From Xylogone sp. PMI_703 (Eukaryota; Ascomycota; Leotiomycetes): 64,000 nt of DNA. How positions within the stretch are numbered: the stretch's first letter is position 1; each line of letters begins with the position of its first letter. Where the stretch lies: positions 186,001 through 250,000 of the forward strand of contig JAJTUQ010000014.1 in the NCBI GenBank assembly GCA_021399445.1. Reading direction: 5' to 3'. A program made the position numbers and the translations under genes. The notes beneath the pieces were generated by a model that was given only the letters and a program-made list of their open reading frames with translations, had not been told where the DNA came from and searched no databases. Below are positions 57,635 to 64,000 of this stretch, piece by piece.

Positions 57635-58004
57635 TGTTACGAACCTAAGCCTCTACCTAGGTCCTATAGAGTATACAGGTATATACTAAGTCGTAAAGGG
57701 GTTGGTGAGAACATGGGGATTAATACAATATAGTATATAATCATAACTATGATTATATAAGTAACAATTTGTATTATAAGTTGAGCACGAAGCTCTTATC
57801 CTAAGAATTATCTAAGTTTATATACTGTATAAAATACTGTTAAACCCTTTAGACCCCCTGGGTCCTCCAGGTCCTTGGACCCCTTGAACCCCCTGGGTCC
57901 TCTGGGTCTATCACGTGATCCCCTGTCACGGACCATGTCAGGTTCTCTATATAGTCTTGTTACTGAGCCTCAGGCCTAGTATTGTCCATATACACTTTGT
58001 GACA
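57635..58004 (-). repeat. 3' LTR of gypsy element D (370 bp)
   Basis: Starts TGTTACGAACC, ends CTTTGTGACA. Aligns with the solo LTR at 6497-6920; the central part carries GGTCC/GGACCCC-type repeats instead of the CAATGATCC array. Confidence 0.9.
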
Positions 58005-58397
58005 TTATCCTTTTTCTAGTTTAACTTTGTCCCGAAGCTTAAGTTTAGGGTAAGAACAATCTCATTATCCTTTAAACTTTTTTTCCTTTCGATTATATTA
58101 TCTAAATGTCTATATTCTAAAGAAGGTGAATAAATAAAAAAGAAAAAATTACGAAAATTACAAAAAGTCATAAATCTTTCCATTTATATCTAGTCTTACA
58201 GAGTTAAGATGTTTCCCTGTACTTTTTGTGCTTATAATAATAAGGTTTACAAGATAGTTCTTAAGTCAAATCATTATAACAAATATATTTTGTATTATTA
58301 AATATATAATAATGAAAGTATCCTTATGACTTCTTGAGAAACCTTAGATCAGGAAGAAGTCCATCTCGAGGCCGAGGAGAAGAAAGCTACCTAGACC

Positions 58398-58667
58398 ATG
58401 GCTGATAATACTGTTTGCTTGACTTGTTTAAGGAAATAAAAAAAGTTTTTACAGAAATATGTTAAAAAGATGATTTGTTATAGTTTAAAGACTTTAGATA
58501 AGTTAAACATTGTCGAAAAAAAGGAATATATCAAACAGAAGAATTTTAACTATATAATTATAATTTCTTTAAGTAACTTTATTTTCTCGAATTTCCAGAT
58601 TAATAATTTCCTTAAAGTTTTTGACCAGATTTATTCTGATGACTTAATATTAAACAATCTAACTTGA
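58398..58667 (+). pseudogene. Antisense accessory ORF remnant of gypsy element D
   Basis: Plus-strand frame from ATG 58398: MADNTVCLTCLRK, stop, then FLQKYVKKMICYSLKTLDKL and EKKEYIKQKNF, to a stop at 58665-58667. A C-x2-C start followed by a later Cys and a K-T-x-x-K-x-N block parallels the Cys module of elements A-C; Cys positions appear lost through TGT-to-TAT type changes. It lies between the chromodomain end of pol and the LTR, as in the other elements. Confidence 0.55.
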
Positions 58668-58679
58668 CATATCTGGCCT

Positions 58680-61600
58680 TAAACTCCTGAACTTTCCATT
58701 AGGCATTCTTGAGTTCTTCTGCTGATTCTCAGGTATTTTCCGACTCTGAGTACCCCTTCCATTTGATCAAATACTGAACTTTCTTCCTGAAGATCCTCTG
58801 TCTTTTTACGCTTTTCACTTTGTATTCCTTTTCTAGGTTAAGATTTTTTATTTTTAAATATATAATTATTAACGTTTCTGGTAATACTTATTTTAATATA
58901 ATAATATAGAAAACTAAATATATTTTAGTATTCTTGAATAGTTTTAATTTATATATTACTTATCTCAAAACTTTGTCGATTTCTAGTAGTTTTATTTTCT
59001 TGAAATTTAGTAATTTATTTAGTTTCTTAATTTTGATGAATTTTCGTAAAAAGTATACTTTATCCTTCTTCTTAAACATAAATTCTATTCTATGTTATTT
59101 GTCGTAGTATTTTTTCATTCTTTCTCTGACTTCTTCTAGGTTTTGTTGTATAATTACCTATGTTTCCTTGATGAGCTTGACTCTTTCTTCTATTGTTATT
59201 ACTATATTAAGTATCTTTTTTTATAAATATATTATATTCATTTCTTTTCTGAAATTTGTATAATAAGGTGATACTTATATACTGTCGTATTTTACTCTGT
59301 TATATATATACTGTACTATTAATAATAACTTAACCTAATTATCTTATAGATAATTGACATATGTCCTGAAGTATTACTTAAGTATTTAAATCAGTCTTTC
59401 AGTATTTTTATCAGTCTATGTCCATCCTTTGGTAACTATCTTAGTTTTAGTCTTTATTATAGTAATAAGTACTTATCAAAACTTTGATATAAACAACTTA
59501 TCTTTGTTAGAGATAATTTCCTTTGGAAATCTAAATATTATGAATATTCTGCTTATAAGCATATTTGTTAACTATTTTATTATATAAATATCTTTTTATA
59601 GTATAAAGATCCTGTACTTGATTAGTTTATCTATGATTACTAATACTTTGTCGTAGATCTCGTTGTCCATGCTTAATAATGATGGTAAGTCTATTATAAA
59701 GTCCATTATTATTGACTTTTATGATCCTTCCAGTACTTCCAACAATTGTAATAATCTGTATACAATTCTTTATGTTAGTTTTGTTCTATGGTATGTGTCA
59801 TATACTTTGACGACTTTTTATATCATTTTCTATAACTTAAGTATGTAAAACTCTAGGCTAAGAAGTTCATGTATCTTTGTAATTCTTTGATACTTATACA
59901 GTAGTAAGTTATACATATACTTGACAAACTTCTTAACTAAAGATTATAGTATATAAATTCTCTTGTTACAAAACTACATTCTTGGTTCCTCGATGAATTC
60001 CTCTTATTTGTTGTCTAAACTTAACTCTTGAAATGATGTCTTAACCTTTTTAATTTCATACTTAATAACCTAGACTATCTTCTTCGTCCATTCCACGTCG
60101 AATTCCTATTCTTCAACTCTTTAAGCTAAATGATTATATACTAATATTTTATTTTTTTCTTCCTTAAGAATAACTTTAGCTTCTGGTTTAGCCTTTTTCA
60201 TGTAATCTGGTCTTCTACTGAATATATTTACTTTAACGTTCTCAGTTCTTTTGATATACCTTATTTTGAAGTTATATTACACAAATTCTTCTAACCATTT
60301 AGTTTGTTTAATGTTCAATATTTTGGTATTAACAAAGTATTTTAAGTTATAATAATCCGTAAATACTTTTACTTCTAATTCTAAGAGGTATACTCTCTAG
60401 GTTTTAAACATATCTACTATAACTAATAATTCCTTATCATAGATGTTGTAATTCCTTTCCGCAAAGGAAAACTTCCTTGAGTGAAAAACTATTAGTCTTT
60501 ATCTCTCATTAAGGTATAGCTAACTTAAGGCTACTTTTAATACTTCGTTTGATATGTCCGCTTCGACTCTAGTTAATAATCCTGCTTGGAATATTACTAA
60601 GATTATTCCTTTATCGAACTAATCCTTAAACCTCTACCATACTTCTTGTTCTTTACTTTCGAATTTGAATTCTTGATCTTTCTTGGTTAAGTCATCTAAT
60701 AGTATGACAATATCCGAGAATTTATAAACATATTTCTGATAAAAGTTATATATTCTCTTGAATACTTGAACATTTTTAACATTCTTTGAATCAGGCCATT
60801 TTCTTATACTGACTATCTTCTGTAGATTTATTCAGAATTTTTCTCCTGATACTATATACTCTAAAAATTTTATTTCCGTTTGGTAAAACATATATTTATA
60901 TAGTTAACATCATATATCATTATTTATTAGGATTTATAAAATCTTTTCTATGTATTCCTTATGTTCTTCCAATGTTCTGGAGTAAATCAATAAGTCATTA
61001 ATATAAACTATAATGAATATATCTAGGTATGACATAAATATATAATTCACTATTCTTTAGAATGTTACAAATAAATTAGTAAGTTCTATTAACAAGACTA
61101 AGTATTCGAACAGTTTATAGCATATTCTGAATATTATCTTTTATTTATCTTTTTCTGCAATCCTGACTAAATGAAATCCTGTCCAGAAATCTAACTTCAT
61201 GAAATATTTAACATTTACTAATCTTTCTTATAAGTCCGAGATAAACAGTATTAGATATTAGTCTTTAATTATAATATTGTTTAATCTTTGATAATCTATA
61301 ACTATTCTTCATTTCTTTAGTCCTTTCTTTAGAACATATATTACTAATGTTTTATATAATATTTCTAAAAGTCTAATATATCCTTTTACTAACAACTGAT
61401 CTAATTCTTCTCATAAGACTTGTCGTTGTTCTTTGTTCATCGTATATAATCAGTAATATAATAAATAAGTTCCTTTCTTTAAGTGTATATAATAATCCCA
61501 AGGTTTTCTTGACAGTAAAATCTTTATGTCCAGTAATTCTTCGAACAACTTCTAATATTTCTAATACTCCACAAATAACATTAATGTCGTTTCTGTATTA

Positions 61601-64000
61601 TTTACTTATACTGACAAGTTAGCTAATCATAAGCTATTTATCTTACCAAATCCCATTATCTGGCCTATTTCCCAATTTACTTATAGATTATAGTTTTTGA
61701 ACCACGGCATCTTTATGATTATTTCATATCTATCTAAATATAATACATCAAACACAATTTCCGTTTTTTCTCCAGATATTTTCATTATTAATAACTTAGT
61801 CTTTACTTTTACTTAAAAAAAAGTACTCGATCCATTTACTATTCTAATAAAGTAACTCCTTCTTTTAACTCTGGTATTCAATCTTAATCGAATAATTACT
61901 TCAGGCATAATAAAATTAATTATATTACCATTATCGAATATTACCATTAAGTCTTATCCTTTTAACTTAATGAACATCGTCAAAAGAGAATTTCTAAAAA
62001 TTATGTTTATCTCGGCATACTCTTCCTTAAAGTCATCTTCATGCCAAAAGTTTATAATTTCGTTAAACTTATACTGTCTTCCTATTTTATAACCTTATCA
62101 CAATATACATATCTCGTAGTAAAACCATTTATTATCAGGTATAACTTTAGTCCATATAATCTCATCCTTCATTTCCATCCATATCATCCATACGTTTAAA
62201 AGATTTTTCTATATTAACAGTTTTACTGTCAATAATATAATAACATATCATACTCCTTCCTAGAACAAGTTTAAGCTTAAGTAATAATAAAACCTAGATA
62301 TGATTTTTATAATCGTTCTAAAGTCCGTAATTTCGTCTTTAGCTAAATATGATTCCATCTATTCTTATTGTCGTTCCACTATAAACTATATTTTGTGTCA
62401 ACTTTCCTAGTCTTCCCTAATTCTTGTGAATATTATCCTTTTGCCCACTTCAAGAGTTCCTGAATACTCAAGGTTTTTATTCAATTTATGTAATTTTTTA
62501 GTCATTAGTACTAATTCTGATATCTTACCCTTTATAGCTTAGCTAAAACCTGATTCCATTAATTCTTCCATCGTCTTAAACTAATCCTTTGTTTCTTCTG
62601 ATAAATGTTATATAATATCCTTTAATACTCTTTTCAATGTTTCTAACATATCCTCATATCCGAAAATCTTTCTGGTGAATTCTGGGGCTAAATCCTTCTT
62701 CTTGATTAAGTCTTCCTTAATTCTTACTCTAAAAAACACTTCCTTGAAGTCTAGTATATTAATAAACTAAAGTTTAGTTCCTTTTATCAAGACGTCATCA
62801 TACATCTCTGTATCATTATTTTCCTGTTCTTCTTCTAAGTCATCCTTTGTGTACACAAAATACTTATACAAGATTTAACTGACCAACAAGTTTTTATCAT
62901 CCTCTGACCAAGCTTCTGAGCTAAAGCAAGTTATTTCTTTTACTTTTCTTATTGTTTACCATTCTGCTTCAGCCTCTGCCTCAACCTTTACTTCTACAAA
63001 TACCTTTTCTTCCTCTGGGGTAATGATCATATTAACTTCTACAAACATTACTTCCTTACCTTTTCCTTTATACTCTGGTTTTTGCCTTACCTCTTTTGTA
63101 TTATTAACTTGTTTACCCTTGAGTTTGCTGTCTTTGTTATACTCATAAGTTATATACTTAAGTAAATATTATTTAAAATATAAATTCTTTTCTTTATATT
63201 TTTTCTGTTATTCTAATATCAAGTTGTACTTTCTTCTTTTCTTGAGATCTTCTTTAAAGATTATATTTACTTCTTAATCTATAACGTCAAAATCTTTCTT
63301 GAATTCTTTGTTTTTTCTTTCAAAGTTTTGTTTCTTGTTGTTCTAACTTATTGCTTTATCCTTTTTTATCTAATATTTTTCTTACTAATAATCATTTATC
63401 TTAATAACTTTTTTCATAAGTTTTTTTAAACTTCCTGGGGCTAGTCTCAGCCATACTATCTCGTCTATTACTGTATCCTTAAGGCTTTCTTTGTAATAAT
63501 ACATCAAGACTTCATCGTCTTAGTCTGTTTGAAAGGCTAATATACAGAACTTTATATTATGATTTTATACTAATCCTGCCTACTTAAGCTTATCTAACTA
63601 CTTAAAAACTTTTTGTTTCTCATTTGTATTATCGAATAGTCAATCCATTTTGTCCTAGAAATTGTTCAGATTTCTAAATAAGTTAATCGTTTTTTATTAT
63701 TTATCTTTTTTCTTCTTGATAATATTATAGAAATTCTTTATATATAATAACAAAAGTTTGAATATGTCTTTTTCCAAGTATATAATGACCTAGAATATAT
63801 AATCTTGTTTATTCTTGAAAATGACTTTATTAAATTTCAAGAACAAATAAGTTTACATTTTAAAGACTCTGTACTTAGATCTGTCTCCGTTGAATTTGGC
63901 TAATATCATTACTTTAAATAGTTTTGATAATAAAATAACTTATAAGAATTCTCGTTCCTCATTATTATTACTGTTCGATGAAGGTAAGTTTAACATTAGT
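58680..64000 (-). pseudogene. gag-pol of gypsy element D (RIP-degraded)
   Basis: Chromodomain near 58680-58800: KVQYLIKWKGYSESENT, stop (TGG to TGA), ESAEELKNA. Integrase core start near 59650-59730: SIIMDFIIDLP then YDKVLVIIDKLI. Reverse transcriptase near 60960-61030: VYINDLLIYSRTLEEH, so YLDD has become YIND. Upstream to 64000 the sequence is degraded pol and gag. Non-functional. Confidence 0.85.

Larger units (their letters stand above)
57635..64000 (-). mobile_element. Ty3/gypsy chromovirus element D, 5' end outside window
   Basis: 3' LTR at 57635-58004, inserted into the copia element. A purine-rich tract on the minus strand (AGAAAAAGGATAA) precedes it. The interior to the window end is decayed gag-pol read leftward, with an extra plus-strand ORF remnant beside the LTR. 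The 5' LTR must be beyond 64000. Confidence 0.85.

Noticed and set aside
1..64000. tRNA, rRNA or other structured RNA genes
   Set aside because: No cloverleaf with A/B boxes or conserved rRNA blocks was recognised by eye; a tRNAscan/Infernal run would be decisive.

Overview
The window looks like a repeat-dominated accessory segment of a filamentous ascomycete genome. The evidence is short spliceosomal introns (GT...AG, about 50-200 bp), transposon families typical of Pezizomycotina, and heavy C-to-T / G-to-A decay of every large repeat, which is the signature of RIP. A Helotiales (Leotiomycetes) host is my inference from the style of the gypsy, pogo and LTR families; it is not proven by the sequence.

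Layout. 1-6450: a minus-strand chromovirus-type Ty3/gypsy element (A) whose 3' LTR lies outside the window, followed by a solo LTR with an 11-unit minisatellite. 7.2-7.7 kb: an intact gene for a small secreted protein with 12 cysteines. 9441-17672: a complete but dead gypsy element (B) with 234-bp LTRs and a CAAAA target duplication. 17.8-26.5 kb: a less AT-rich patchwork of pogo-type remnants, pogo-related MITEs, a copia LTR, an intact two-intron ABM-domain gene, a broken four-exon DUF7730/2EXR-like gene and a piggyBac fragment. 26.9-29.6 kb: a decayed PIF/Harbinger element with transposase and Myb/SANT-like ORFs. 30961-38234: complete gypsy element C (586-bp LTRs, ACAAT target duplication). 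38.9-44.2 kb: MITEs and a decayed hAT transposase.

45.1-51.0 kb is the main genic island: a cytochrome P450 (minus, 6 exons, 548 aa), a divergently transcribed short-chain dehydrogenase (plus) and a flavin monooxygenase (minus, 4 exons, 600 aa). All three are oxidative tailoring-type enzymes. They look intact and sit between repeats, which suggests a small detoxification or secondary-metabolism module. No PKS, NRPS or terpene backbone gene is present in the window. 51.5-64 kb returns to nested dead transposons: pogo tail, inverted gypsy LTRs, gypsy gag, a copia element, and gypsy element D running off the right end.

The most unusual recurring feature is an extra protein-coding gene on the strand opposite gag-pol, next to the 3' LTR, seen in all four gypsy elements (A, B, C, D). 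In A and C its 3' end overlaps the 3' end of pol tail-to-tail, with both strands readable as conserved protein. It stays open (211 codons) in C although pol there is destroyed.
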